A stretch of DNA of 64,000 bases from positions 69,969,634 to 70,033,633 of the forward strand of contig NC_133537.1 of the NCBI RefSeq assembly GCF_048544455.1. The letters run 5' to 3'. A model generated the notes under the pieces. The model did no database searches and had not been told where the DNA came from. It saw only the letters and a program-made list of their open reading frames with translations. This DNA comes from Silene latifolia. Lineage: Eukaryota > Streptophyta > Magnoliopsida > Caryophyllales > Caryophyllaceae. A program made the position numbers and the translations under genes. Positions 13,894 to 25,645 of the stretch are shown piece after piece (the stretch's first letter is position 1; every line of letters begins with the position of its first letter).

Positions 13894-15176
13894 TGAGTCA
13901 TCCTTGAAGCTTAAATATCAACCCAAAATCTTTTGAGTCTCTTAAGTATTGTCTTAGATAGCTCTTATAAGAGTTTGTATTATTAACTCCGATCCACAAT
14001 AGTGAAATTTATTTGTATTATACTTTTGATTTTGGTGGTTTCACAATTATATAATTATATATAGTTATATCATCTCCTTTTCTACTCAAATTTAGTAGTT
14101 TAGCAATAAGTTATTTATTTTTTTAATTTTTAAGCTGAATTTTTAAATAACGAACATACATCAGTAGTATACTTATTATATAAGAGACTTTAAAAGTAAC
14201 GTTACATAATGTTAATTTTTCATGTTAATTTTTCAAGTTTTAACATTTTTTTTCTTCTATAGAGTCCAACCCTTAAAAACTACTTAATATTTATAAGAAA
14301 AAAATGATAATTTTATACATAAGACAAACTTTGGACTTTAGATAAGATTAGTTTGTTAGCAATAAGATAAAATTGCACAAATGTTACCTATACACGTGCG
14401 AAAAACTTTAGACTCTAGATAAGATTAGTTTGTTAGTATTTGCTAATTATTAATCGGATTGGATGTTGAACGTACGAATATTAACATATAGTATTTGCTC
14501 ATATTATTAAATATAACTATTATTAGATATAATGAGTAGCAATTGTCCGTATTTTGGGATTCGGGTTAGATGTCGAGCTAGGTGTGAAAAAGATGGTGGA
14601 TTTCTTAGTATGTTATTTGTCCTACATTGAAAAATAATGGAGGTGTTGTGAATATACTACGTCTAAATAGTAGAATTGTCACACATTGAAATATTAGCAC
14701 AAGGTAGGGTGATCTTATGATTATAAATAGAAGTCATCCTTGAAACTTGAGAATTAACCAAAATCTTTCGAGTCACTTAACTATTATGAAAAAGAGCTCT
14801 TAAGAGTTTCTATTATTAACAGTTAAAATTAAAATTTAACAAACTATAATTTTGTTGTCACTAAATTGTATGTTTGCTTATATATAGTGGCCAAAAACAT
14901 AGATGAGTTTATCTTTTACGGCTTTACGGTGAAATGATAGAAATAAGATGATCATAGGAGTATACATTACACGTGCTTTGTGAAAGAAAGAACATAAAAA
15001 TGAACTCTATGTATCAGTAATTAGAAGATTAATTATTATTATTATTAATTATTATTATGTAAAGCGGTCTTATTAATTGAACAGAAAAATTTGAAATGAC
15101 TAATTTAAAAGAATGGCATGTGTAACTAAATTGTCCATATTTGAAGGGTAGGTATATGGTTCAAACAAAATATATA

Positions 15177-15250
15177 CTCCCTCCGTCTCAGTCAATAGTT
15201 TACATTTGCTTTATTTCCCCTCACAAAATACAACAAATGTAAACTATTCA
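15177..15250. mobile_element. Stowaway-like MITE, truncated
   Basis: After TA comes CTCCCTCCGTCTCAGTCAAT, the typical Stowaway terminus. AATAGTTTACATTTG is mirrored by CAAATGTAAACTATT. The outer part of the right terminus is missing. Confidence 0.6.
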
Positions 15251-15282
15251 TTAATTTCACACCTATCTTTATATTAATCATA

Positions 15283-15469
15283 CAAAGCGTCTTGCTTGTG
15301 ACGGGCTAATCCTGTCACAAGCTGAAGACCTCTCACAAAAAGGGAGAGGAGACAAGGTGGGGCACCCCCCATGTGCTCCCTCACTCACCTCTCATGGGTA
15401 TTTTGTGTGAGAAAATGGTATCCGTCACAAACTTGTGACGGATATCGCCCTCTTCAATGAGATTTTGTG
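15283..15469. mobile_element. Mutator-type MITE, copy 1 (187 bp)
   Basis: It is flanked by the perfect 9-bp duplication TTAATCATA (15274-15282 and 15470-15478). It starts CAAAGCGTCTTGCTTGTGAC and ends GAGATTTTGTG. Internal inverted CTTGTGACGG/CCGTCACAAG segments make it foldable. The 9-bp duplication points to Mutator-like transposition. It has no coding capacity. Confidence 0.9.
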
Positions 15470-15607
15470 TTAATCATAAGGGATACCTCTAAGATGTCTA
15501 CCTTCTTTCACTGTTTATGCTTTATTTACATTCCTAGGGGTATGAATAAACGGGCTCATGGCTTGGCACGTAGGGTCATGCGAATGTAGAAACATTTCTT
15601 ATCGGCT

Positions 15608-15643
<36 letters not shown>

Positions 15644-16089
15644 CCCAGATTTTATTACACTTATGATGATTAGTACTTAATAAATTTTGCTAGAATTCGA
15701 GATAACAAAGATTTAGAGGCTCATTAATGCTTAGAAACAAGTACGTATCAAGAGACCATAAGGGATTCGAATATTTCATTTTTTTAGAATTAGGTGACAC
15801 CCGGATTTGAACTTCAAAACATTTATTCGATAATGTTCTATAACTTAGTTTTAAAATAATCAAGGTCATTAACCTGTACGAAATACGGGCTTTCAAACTA
15901 GTAACTATTATTCACAACTAATTTGATAAAAACAGACTAAAAAATGACCCAAACATGAAATAACATGACACGATTAAATCAGGACCTAGTTCTTGCAATC
16001 CCAAAAGTGTTTCGACACATACTGACCCTCTTAACCCGCTTGTCAAGTCCGAAATAAGAATATCAAAACAAGTGAACTAGTTTGACAAA

Positions 16090-16286
16090 CAATTGGTCTC
16101 CCTTGTGACGGGTTACCATTTGTGACGGATATTTTGTGAGATAAAATGGTAACAAAATGGGTTAGTGGAGAAAGGGGACCACATGAATAGTGTTGCAGAG
16201 AGAGAAAAAGTGGGTACATTGTGAGGTAAAATGGTATCCGTCTTCAGCTTGTGACGGATATGTCATGTCTTCAATGACAATTTGTG
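16090..16286. mobile_element. Mutator-type MITE, copy 2 (197 bp)
   Basis: Perfect 9-bp duplication TTTGACAAA (16081-16089 and 16287-16295). It starts CAATTGGTCTCCCTTGTGAC and ends GACAATTTGTG. The interior is diverged from copies 1, 3 and 4 but keeps GTGACGGAT and AAAATGGTATCCGTC. Confidence 0.88.
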
Positions 16287-16295
16287 TTTGACAAA

Positions 16296-16971
16296 TCGAT
16301 AGTAGCATAAAACGCTCCTATTATATCCCCACACTAATTCGCACATGCTTGTTTTAAGACCGTTTATATTTGTGTTTGATCAATGCCTCGCATATGCTAC
16401 TAAACAAGGGGGCCATCAAAAGAGGTCGTCCACCATGCAACGAAAGTTTTTCAATTTTTTCCTTATTAAATGTTTTAAATTACTTAGCTAATTTTCATCC
16501 TACACACTAATTTAATAAGTGATAATCCCATCAACTACATTAATTCCTAAGGACATTCAAGTGATTAAGTTAGTGGAAATTATCACGAATACGAAACTAT
16601 GTTACTCTGACTCGTCTATAAGTTTCAGACACGACACACTGTTGGGAGTATCGAATACAGTTATTTTCTGCAAAGTTTCTATTTTTTTTGTCTAAAATGG
16701 AAGTTTATGTATTGCGTCGTATGCGACAAAACACGTGATATGACAGTTAAGTGAAATATTGGAGTAACCTGATTATAGAATAGATGTTCACAACTATTTT
16801 CATGTTAGTGATTGAGTGAACACTTTTGAAGGTATATTATGTCAAATAATTAGAAACCTTATACTCCTAATAAAATAAACCAAGTAAAGAAATAATGTGG
16901 GGTTAATACTAAGATACCCACTACTTTAATTACATTATTGTACTTACAGTACTTGCACATGTCTTTACCAA
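16296..16971. other. Gene-free AT-rich spacer
   Basis: No ORF, RNA gene or repeat with defined ends was recognised between the second and third Mutator-type MITEs. Confidence 0.6.
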
Positions 16972-17158
16972 CAATTAGTCTTGCTGAAGACGGGTCGTAG
17001 AAAGTGACGGATAATGCCATTCACAAAACGAATAGGGGGACAAGGTGGGAGCACTCCCATGTGCTTCCCTCTCTCCTCTATTTGGGTCATTTTTGAGAGA
17101 AAATGGTATCCGTCACTTTAAAGTGACGGATACGTGCCGTCACAAATGAGATTTTGTG
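16972..17158. mobile_element. Mutator-type MITE, copy 3 (187 bp)
   Basis: Perfect 9-bp duplication CTTTACCAA (16963-16971 and 17159-17167). It starts CAATTAGTCTTGCTGAAGAC and ends GAGATTTTGTG. Its right end is 201 bp upstream of the first ATG of receptor kinase 1, so it is in that gene's promoter region. Confidence 0.9.
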
Positions 17159-17320
17159 CTTTACCAAAACAATTAAATCAACAATTTGACACAAGATCTT
17201 CAAGGTCCAAGATATACAGCAGACAACCCACCCAACACAAGTAGGCCAAAATTAAAGGGAACCATGGAGTCAACTACCTCCTAACTATACCTTAAACATT
17301 ACCCCTCTTACTCTATACAT

Positions 17321-17346
17321 CTTCTTCTTCTTCTTCTTCTTCTTCA
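17321..17346. repeat. (CTT)n microsatellite in the putative 5' UTR
   Basis: Eight consecutive CTT units just upstream of the receptor-kinase start codon. Pyrimidine repeats are common in plant 5' leaders. Confidence 0.85.
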
Positions 17347-17359
17347 ATTATATTGTATC

Positions 17360-20300
17360 TTGTTCCATTTACTAGTTATAGAAATGATCAGATTATGTTG
17401 TTTCTCAAACTGTAATAACTTGATGTTCAAGCTAACATTTTTCTTGCAGCTCAAACTTTACTTTTCTTTATCAGCCAATCATTTTGGAGATTGTATACCC
17501 AAAAAATGTGGTAATTTAAATATAAGTTATCCTTTTTATATGATTGATAAGCAATATTCATATTGTGGGTACCCTGGTTTTGAGGTTTCTTGTAAAGATG
17601 ACAACTTTCCATATATCAACATTTCTGGTAGTAGTTATGTGGTTAAGAATGTTTCTTATGAAGAGCAAACTATTCAAGTGGTTAACTCAATGTTGTTAGA
17701 GTCATCTGCTGGTCAAATCGCTTGTTCCGAGTTACTGGGGCATCTTAACTTGACAGCTAGCAATGATAAGTTCAAGTATACAGCTAACCATAGTATATCT
17801 TTGGTATTGGATTGCCCACAAAAGGTTTTGCAAGAGCATTCGCCGAATTGGGTGATTTGTGGAGCTGTAGGAGTGTATGAGGATGAATCAAGATTGAAAG
17901 AAATGGAAGGGAAGTGTAATGGTGGGGTGGTATCAGTGCCTTATGAAGGGGAAACAATGAAAAATGGGAATGTAACAGAGATGTTAGGAGAGGGTTTTTC
18001 TCTGAAATGGATGGCTAATAATTGCAGTGCTTGTCATGAGTCAGGAGGGCAGTGTGGTTATGATCAGACTATCAGTACCTTTAGTTGCTTTTGCCCTGAT
18101 AGGACTCATGCTCATCAGTGTTTTCTTCATACACTCAAAAAGAGTAAGTCTCTTCTATATCTTGATCGATTTTGCTGTCTTTTAATTGATTATTACTGCT
18201 GTTGTGGAAGTTGTTAATATGAAGATTGTCACTATATGGACATTAGATGTCCTTCTAACTTGAGTTATTAATTTCTGTGAACGGAGCCACAAGGGTAATT
18301 TTGATGCTAACGGGTTTCAAACTCAGATTATGAGTACCATCACGTTGACTAGTTTAGCTGGCATTTGCTAGTTTGAGTTGTGGTTTTACATTGATAGTCC
18401 TAGTACACAGTAGTTGCTTTGTGTTACTGTGGTGTGTTTTGAACTTAGGTCATACTTGTGTAGTCAAAGCTCTGACTTTTAGGATTGGTATATCATATAT
18501 GAGGAAAATATTGATGATGAATATTCCTTTTTTAATTATTTGATTGTGTCTTTGTCACAGATTTGTTGATTTCTGTACTAGTTTAGGACAGTCTTGTAAG
18601 TTGTATCCCATATACTTCATCACTTTGGTCATTTTTTAAGGTACATAGTTATTGATAGTGTAAGGGCATTGTGATTCTTTAATAAGACCAAGTACAATGA
18701 TTTAATTTTTTACTGCATAACCACATTTTTTTTTGGTATTCAGGGAGTCGCGAAGGCAGTTTCAATTCTGATAAATTTCGAATATGGGTCGTGAATACCA
18801 CAATCAATGACTTTACCCGATAAGCTAGCTAATATCTGTGAGGCGTAACCATTTTATAGCCAAGACTGCTAACACTTTAGGTCTGTTGTTTCTGGGTTTC
18901 CTATGTCTAGGACTCTAGGTCATAGTGATCCGAAATCTGTAGTTTTTCATTAGATCTTTCATGTCATTATATATGCCTGACAAGTTTTTTTTTTTTTTTT
19001 TTTTTTTGGTATGAATAGCTACTTCCTTAGTCAATAGGATCATAATGACACAAATCGATTGCTGTCGAGTCAATCAGTTATAACCCTCAAGGATTCAGTC
19101 AATTTCAAGATCCAAGGCACACAGAAAAATATTGATAGTAGTGAGAACAGAAAAATGCAGCATACATAATTCTTTGCTTGTGGCCTATAGCTTAACATTC
19201 CAAACTACTTTAGGGTAATAGTTTTCAATTCCATTCTGTAAAGTTAGGAAGATGTTGGAGCTAATACAGTGCAGCTCAAATGTCTGCTTTGTTATACACC
19301 ACTCCGTTTATTCCTACTTGAGTGAGGTAGAATCACACTCCGGGGTTCAAACTCAGGAACCTCTGGTTAAGCTAGATACCTCCTGCCACTTTGAGTGTTC
19401 AGGGATGCATCTGAAGCTATTGATATTTGAATTTTATGCTAAAGATCCTCAAGTTTAGATTCTCATTAGTCTTCTTGGCATACTTCTACGGCCGTCCTGT
19501 TTTAGATTCTCATTAATCTTTGACTGTAGTCCGTTAGTCCATAATCTTACCTTTGATGATGCAAGATTTCAGCTTTTTTTCCAATCATAATACCGTAATT
19601 TTACTCCAAAATTGCACACAAGATGTAATCAAGGGGGAAGGCATTAAGTATTAAGTGATTTCCTACATTTCCGTGTATGAAACGAGAAGGCTTCTTGCAG
19701 GTTTTGAGCAAGAAATTTCTTTCTTTCTTTCCTTTTTTTTCTGTCTTTCCTTTTTTCTGTCTTTCTTTCTTTCTTCATTTTGTCAGCACTTTAAGCACCA
19801 TCTAAGAGTTTTTAGGATGGAAGAGAGACCACACCACTCTGTAGCACTCTCACAAATGCATTTGAAACTATCTCCTCTATGTGTTGTTATCGATGCATTT
19901 CAGGGACTGGTATTGAAACTCAGCACCATACGGGAGTGCCCTATCATTTTACTCTTAATGCAGTATACTTTACACATGTTAATAAAAATCCTGCATAGCT
20001 TTTAGGAATAGAAAGAGCAGACATAATTATGGACGTACAAAATTCCTTGGTTCATGGTACAAAGTATTTGATAAATTGATACTGATTAAGCCACTCTTCT
20101 AGCATCTTTAGCTGAGATGAACTATATTAGGTCATATTTTTTCAAGGTTTCAGTCAGCTTCATACGGTCAAGTGGTTTCATTGCGACAGGGCCTCGTGCA
20201 TGAGAGATCTAGTGTTTCTTATTACGCCGAGTTCAGTTCTGACTGTATTGTCTGTCTATCCTCTTAGTACTGATGTGTTTTAATGGTTCTTTCAGAGTGG

Positions 20301-22595
20301 GCTTTCTTTAATATATGTGGGTATTAAAGTTTAGTGGTCTAACAAAAAAGATTAGATAAACCGAAAGTAAATGATCAATGTTGATCGTGATATTGATCTC
20401 TAAGACTAATGCCAGACACACACAGCTCAACTCAAGAACCTCAACTTTCTCTTATGATTGTATGTCTATATGTTTCTTCTGTTGTGTAGCACTCTTGCCT
20501 TAAATTTTTCCTACTTAAAGGAGCGATTTACGATTAGGCAACCAACGAGATATATGGCTAAACCCTTAGCCTTCCTATGCTATGTTCTTCAACTTATCGT
20601 TTTACTAATAGGTGGTAACTGGTAACATGTAACGAGTTGGGTTTGTCAGGAATTGTTTTACACAAATATATTTCAACCACAATTTCATTACGGGTCATTT
20701 GAAAATCTTAAGTCCTAAATAGATGGAAGGTTTTGAGGAACTATTGATTCTGTCATTTCTGTTCTTCTTTTCGCATCATATCGATAACTTTCCTTTGTTT
20801 TAGGATCCTGTTTTCCCTCTCTCAACTTTTTCATTATCTAACCAAACACTGATCTTTCCGTACGATGGTTTATGCAAACTATCTTTTCAGAACTTAGGGC
20901 TTTGATGTTGCAGCTGTGATCTTGCTGTTGCTTGATGTCTTACGGAGTATAAGACTTGTCTTGACTAATTATTCATCTTTAAAAAATCAGTGTAGGCATT
21001 GTAACGTATTAGAAATGTCGTATCTACACCCGGCATGCAGACAAAGTGAAGTGTTGAAGTAACATAGATGATCATCATGTCTTTACTACTTACTAGCACA
21101 CAACTGTTTATTTTTCTTAATTTCCAATGTTGACTGATCATTTTGTTTTTCATCGCAGAAAAGGGACACCTACCTCTTATTTTGGGATTAGGTAATTTAA
21201 GAAAATTCAAAGCATACTTCAACAAAATGTAGCTTCAAAATCCCAAATAAACTAATTCTAGCTGCTTATTAACTTTCAGTCATAGCGAGTAGTCTACTCA
21301 TAGTTGCAGCATTCATAGCCATCTGCTGGTGGAAGAAGCTCAAACCGGCTCACGCAAAGTATGTTTCAAGGAGTAACTCCCTTGACCAATCTCCATCAGA
21401 GGTTGAGAAGGGTAACATATACTTTGGCGTGCCTCTCTTCTCCTACAATGAACTTCGAGAAGCTACAGACAATTTTGATGAATCCAAAGAGCTTGGAGAT
21501 GGGGGATTTGGAACTGTTTATTATGGTATGCTTGTAATTAACTATCCGATTTTCTATTCTCAAAACTCAGCCTCTAAAAAAATGAACTAATAAAAGATTT
21601 GGATTTCAGGCAAACTAAAAGACGGAAGAGAAGTAGCGGTAAAACGTCTGTATGAAAAGAACTACAAAAGGGTAGAACAGTTCATGAATGAAGTACAACT
21701 GCTTACCTGTTTGAGACACCATAACCTTGTGTCACTCTATGGTTGCACATCCCACCATAGCCGGGAACTTCTTCTGGTGTATGAGTATGTCTCCAATGGA
21801 ACTGTAGCAGATCATCTGTATGGTAACAAGGCAAAAGACGGATCCCTCTCATGGTCTGTTCGACTCAAGATTGCCACAGAAACAGCCAATGCTCTCTGTT
21901 ACCTACATGCTTCTGACATCATTCACCGCGATGTCAAAACTAATAATATTCTCCTAGACAGTAGTTATAGTGTCAAGGTTGCTGATTTTGGATTGTCAAG
22001 ACTCTTCCCGAATGATGTAACCCATATCTCCACAGCTCCTCAAGGGACTCCCGGGTATCTAGACCCGGAGTATGGCGAGTGTTACCAGCTCACGAATAAG
22101 AGTGATGTCTATAGCTTTGGAGTTGTCCTGGTTGAGCTCATATCTTCCTTGCCTGCCATTGACTTCGACAGGCATAGACATGAGATCAACCTGTCAAATT
22201 ACGCCATGACTAGAATCCAACGGTGCGCATTTGAGGAATTGGTGGACCCAAAACTAGGGTTTTCATCAGACGAGAAAGTGCGTAGGATGACTACCTCAGT
22301 CGGTGAGCTGGCATTCCAATGCTTACAGCATGACAAAGAATTCAGGCCATCTATGGATGAGGTTCTTAAGATTTTGAAGACGATCCAGAGTACTGATTAC
22401 GAAGCATTGCTAGCAGAAGAGCAGGCAGAAAATGATACAGGTGAGACAGTTACGGGTCTAGAAACTTCAGCTGTAAAGGATATCCATGCTAAGCAAGTGA
22501 GTGATCAAAAGCTAAGCCCAACGTCGCCAATATCGGTGATGGGTGAATGGAGTAGCAAAACTACTACACCTAACACCAGCAATAGTATCTTGTAG
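17360..22595 (+). CDS. LRK10L-type receptor-like protein kinase 1 (4 exons)
   Basis: Predicted plasma-membrane receptor kinase of the LEAF RUST 10 DISEASE-RESISTANCE LOCUS-like family. Exons inferred from splice sites and frame: 17360-18143, 21159-21191 (33 bp), 21280-21525 and 21610-22595; 682 residues. Exon 1 has a hydrophobic start and the GUB_WAK cysteine domain ([15 protein letters not shown]), then the WAK-associated C-terminal domain with [14 protein letters not shown] and CFCPD. Exons 2-3 encode the membrane span ([20 protein letters not shown]). The kinase has [26 protein letters not shown] and DFGLSRL, all intact, so it should be an active RD Ser/Thr kinase. The start is uncertain: Met22 (17423) gives a more typical signal peptide. 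The first intron is 3.0 kb. The ligand is unknown; homologues act in defence and ABA signalling. Confidence 0.9.
18144..21158 (+). other. Large intron 1 of receptor kinase 1
   Basis: The donor GTAAGT follows AAAAAGA, and the acceptor TTTTTCATCGCAG is at 21158. The intron holds a poly-T run (about 18987-19008), a CTTT-rich tract (19720-19780) and short segments resembling tRNA-type B boxes on the minus strand (for example near 18320 and 19340) that may be old SINE pieces. The 68-, 116- and 86-residue frames inside show no domain and are probably not genes. Confidence 0.75.
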
Positions 22596-23769
22596 AAAAC
22601 ATATTTATGCTGAGGCCCTAATGTATTGTCATGAAATGTCTTTTTCCTTGTAGAAATTAGAATGATCGATTTCTGACTGTTGCACATAACTATGATGTTG
22701 TACTGTAGGAAATGTACAGAGAAGATGAAGCCATAAGAAGTCGCAAAGACACATCATACAGTTGACATCTTTGAAAGGGTTAATGGTGTTTTAATTTTGT
22801 CATAAATATATGTTAATATCATGTGATGAACTCTGCAATCTACTGCACCTGAAAGATGTAAATAATGTAAACAATCATTGTCGTCGGTGCTCTTAAAAAG
22901 GATATAAGTCCTATAAATTTGATTTTCTTATAATTGGGACATGAGTACATGACCTTAGTCTATGAAACTACACTGCAGTTTGATGGGAAGGCTACCTTCT
23001 TTTTTTTTTTTTTTTTTTTTCTGATATTTTTTCGATTTCTATACTCAAATAATAAACATATTACTCCGTATATCATTATTATAAACTTGTTTATTCAATT
23101 TTAGCTACGCCAATATCACACATAGTCAATTAGTAAATGAACAGTAATAAAAGAGATTAACATAACGGATTAATCGAAACATGGAAAGCAATGGGGGGTA
23201 TTTAATGCATTGGAGTCCCAGCAAGGGCAAAACCAAGAAAGAGAGGTCACAGAAGTCTTGTGTTCACAATGCAAGCCGCCAAGCTGTCGCTGAGTCTCTC
23301 TCTATCCAAATCTAAGTTTACCAGGTTTTGTAATTTAACTCTAATCATTCAAACAACTTTGTTGTGTATATATATAATACAGTACTTTGGAAGACAATTC
23401 TACCTGATAAGCCAATATATCAATTTTGTTATAATCTTAGTTAGCTATGGGAACGCATCTAGAAGAACGGCCAAAAGTCGTGCAATGATTTGGACATATC
23501 CAAGTCACATAAATTATTCAATGAAAATAACAAATAATATATAATTGAATAGGTCAAGTCTAGGGGAATTTGGGAATGGTTAGTCCAACAAGAAACTCAC
23601 TAGATTACATCTTCGTATACCACGTTGCATACTCGCATTTACTATATTGTTCCACACATTTTTTAAGCGCATTTGTGGATGGCATGAAGCAATGCGGAGT
23701 GTGGAACAACAATCGTTGTAAGACATTATAAAAAAAATGGCACACAATGTCAAATTATTGTACCACCAC
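22596..23769. other. 3' flank of receptor kinase 1; no gene seen
   Basis: The 3' UTR probably lies in the first 300 bp. A poly-T run lies at about 22999-23020. A short frame at 23260-23544 has a serine/leucine-rich start but no recognisable domain; I do not call it. Confidence 0.6.
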
Positions 23770-24022
23770 TAGAGATGGGAGTTGGCACTTGGCATGCGGG
23801 CTGTTGGGCTGGCACACCATAGCACGGTTCACGGTCCATTTTAACACGATATAGAATTGGCACAGCCCAACACGACACGGCACGCTATGGGCCGTGGACC
23901 GTGTCTGGGCCGCCATTTTCATTTGAGTGACACAACACGGTACGACACGAAACCCACTTTCATGGATCTTGGCCGTGCCATTTTCTCGTTCAGGCATGAG
24001 GCACGACCCACTTCCATCTCTA
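23770..24022. mobile_element. hAT-type MITE (253 bp)
   Basis: It is flanked by the perfect 8-bp duplication ACCACCAC (23762-23769 and 24023-24030). It begins TAGAGATGGGAGTTGGCAC and ends, reverse-complemented, TAGAGATGGAAGTGGGTCGT. The body is a degenerate CACGGCACG-rich sequence. Frames of 62-135 residues across it are repeat by-products. Confidence 0.88.
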
Positions 24023-24274
24023 ACCACCACCCTATTATCCTTTAGTGGACAAAGTATTAAAGACTCGTACACATGGAAGGGAATAGAATTTATCGACTCC
24101 CCTAAATCTAACATGGTCCTTTCAAATCTTATATCACTTATAGTGTAAGGTATAGTAAACACACCCAGATCACTGTGGGAGGGATTTTAGGCTACGTTCT
24201 TTTTGGCTTAATTTTGGCTATCATTCAACTCACTTCAATTCAGCTCGACTCATTTAAACTATATTCATCTCAGC

Positions 24275-25351
24275 TAGACCTGGCAAAATAAATCCGAAAA
24301 ACTGATTGAAAATAGTGAAATTGATAACCGACCGAACACCCGATATGAGTAACCTGAACAGTACCCGAAACCTAGGTTGTACGGACACTCCTCCTAATCG
24401 GTGTTCCCGTGTCGGACACGACACTCGTCGGACACACGTCAAAACGTGTCGGACACCTGTAAAGCCGTGTCTAACTTTCATCTTTTATTTGGGCACGTGT
24501 CCGACGCGTGTCCATGGTATTTTGAGCCGTGTCCATGGTATTTGGACACACCTTCAAACGGAAAGTTGAATTTAAGGTAAATGGCGTGAATTGTTATATG
24601 GTTGAATTTGGTGGACAAATGATGTTCTTTAAACAAGCAATGAGATGTCGAAATACATTGATTATAAGTTGGTTTTTGGTTTTGGAAATGAGAATCAGTT
24701 ATAATTAACGTCAAATTTTACATTCACTTATTTAAATTTAATATCAAATAATTTTTCAAAAATAAAATCACACATATAACTATAAAATATATATTTTATT
24801 AAATTTAAATAACGTGTCCCGTGTCCTAAATTTTATGGGATGCCGTGTCACGTGTCCGTGTCGTGTCCGTGCCCCTGTCCGTGTCCGTTTTGGTGCTACC
24901 TAGCCCGAAACCTGACTCAATCCAATCGAACCGAATTCAATATAACCGAACGATATCTGAATCGATAAAATTGTATCGATTGACCTGAAATCAAAATACT
25001 TAATTTCTCACGAAAACACGCATATTTAGGTGTTTTTTCATTGATTCTTTATTCACTAATGGTAATATAAATTATTACATTCAAATTGCAAAGTAAAAGG
25101 TACCTTTAAGCTAAGCTAATTATTATTACCATTGACTCGAGAAAATTATGACCAGAAATTCAACTAAACTGAACTGATATTGACCTGACCTGAACTGTAT
25201 CCGACTCAAAATAGCATAAACCGATTAAAATGGCTAACCGAAAAGAATCCGATCGAAATCGAATTGAAACCGAAACATAGGTCAACGTGATTTAAACCCA
25301 ACCGATTATCCTGATTCGAAACCGAACTGAATGACTTGTTTGTCAAGTCTA
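24275..25351. mobile_element. hAT-like element with degenerate CCGAA body, nested
   Basis: It begins TAGACCTGGCAAA and ends, inverted, TAGACTTGACAAA. The flanks ATCTCAGC and ATTTTAGC match at 6 of 8 positions, consistent with an aged 8-bp hAT duplication. The body is degenerate ACCGAAC/CCTGAAC repeat, non-coding. It is itself interrupted at 24373-24903. Confidence 0.6.
24373..24903. mobile_element. Mutator-type foldback element with GTGTCGGACACG-like body, nested
   Basis: Perfect 9-bp flanks CCCGAAACC (24364-24372 and 24904-24912). It starts TAGGTTGTACGGACAC and its inverted right end is CTAGGTAGCACC followed by AAAACGGACAC. The ends of the body are dense in GTGTCCG/CGGACAC. The flanks lie in CCGAA-rich DNA, so the duplication could partly be chance. 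Confidence 0.65.
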
Positions 25352-25466
25352 ATTTTAGCTAATTTCAATTTAGTTCAATTCAGCTTTACTCAGACCAAAA
25401 ACAGAGCCTTACTCCTAAACAAAGCTCAGCTTAATTCACTAGCTTTACCATTAGCCTTATTCAAAC

Positions 25467-25645
25467 TATTAGAATATATTGTGTATATATTTGGTTATTG
25501 TGTAAATTATTATGTTATTTTTTTACCTAGTTTATAGCCTCTATTTATATAGAATATCTTTGTAATTAGACTAGAATATCATATCATCTTTGTGTATATA
25601 TTCTGATCGATTCATTCAACGAAAGGCAGGCAACATATTCTTTCA
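25467..25645 (+). repeat. copia 5' LTR
   Basis: It begins TATTAGAATATATTGTG (TG changed to TA) and ends TTCTTTCA. It is closely similar to the LTR at 37003-37182. Confidence 0.93.

Larger units (their letters stand above)
7969..14830 (+). repeat. Dispersed repeat family with paired USE/TATA modules
   Basis: About ten diverged copies of a unit of up to about 500 bp. A full copy has an AT-rich left part (ending near TTTGCACATATTAAA). A first module follows (TCCCACATTG, about 32 bp, TATAAATA). A second module comes next (GTCCCACATCG, 32-33 bp, TATAAATA). The tail runs CATCCTTGGAACTTAGG, AACCCAAAATCTTTTGAG and AGAGAGCTCTTAA. Copies lie near 8000-8216, 8500-8690, 8700, 9000-9190, 9440-9620, 10965, 11215-11390, 12360-12490, 12980-13190, 13680-13990 and 14600-14820. 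None is followed by a recognisable snRNA. Confidence 0.8.
12654..15901 (+). mobile_element. Helitron-like segment B
   Basis: It begins at the CTAG terminus of segment A with the same left-end sequence (AAAAGAGACTTTTTTCGAGC, then TGTCCACATCATC). It ends at a hairpin with stem CCTGTA/TACGGG (about 15874-15890), then TTTCAAACTAG and T. It also carries USE/TATA repeats. No Rep/helicase coding sequence is present. The 5' TC is not clear. Confidence 0.5.
24190..25408. mobile_element. Tourist-like (PIF/Harbinger) MITE, copy 1, with nested insertion
   Basis: TTA flanks both ends (24187-24189 and 25409-25411). The termini are GGCTACGTTCTTTTTGG and, inverted, GGCTCTGTTTTTGG. The remaining body is of the TTCAATTCAGCT type, as in copy 2 at 37304. 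It is split by the 24275-25351 element. Confidence 0.7.

Noticed and set aside
13780-13900. snRNA gene downstream of the USE/TATA modules
   Set aside because: Sequence after the TATA box does not resemble U1, U2, U4, U5 or U6; only the promoter-like part is present.
23260-23544. 94-residue frame with a serine/leucine-rich start
   Set aside because: No domain, AT-rich tail, no splice continuation found; kept only as part of the intergenic description.
23755-24162. 135-residue minus-strand frame
   Set aside because: It covers a hAT MITE with degenerate CACGG repeat; no family resemblance.
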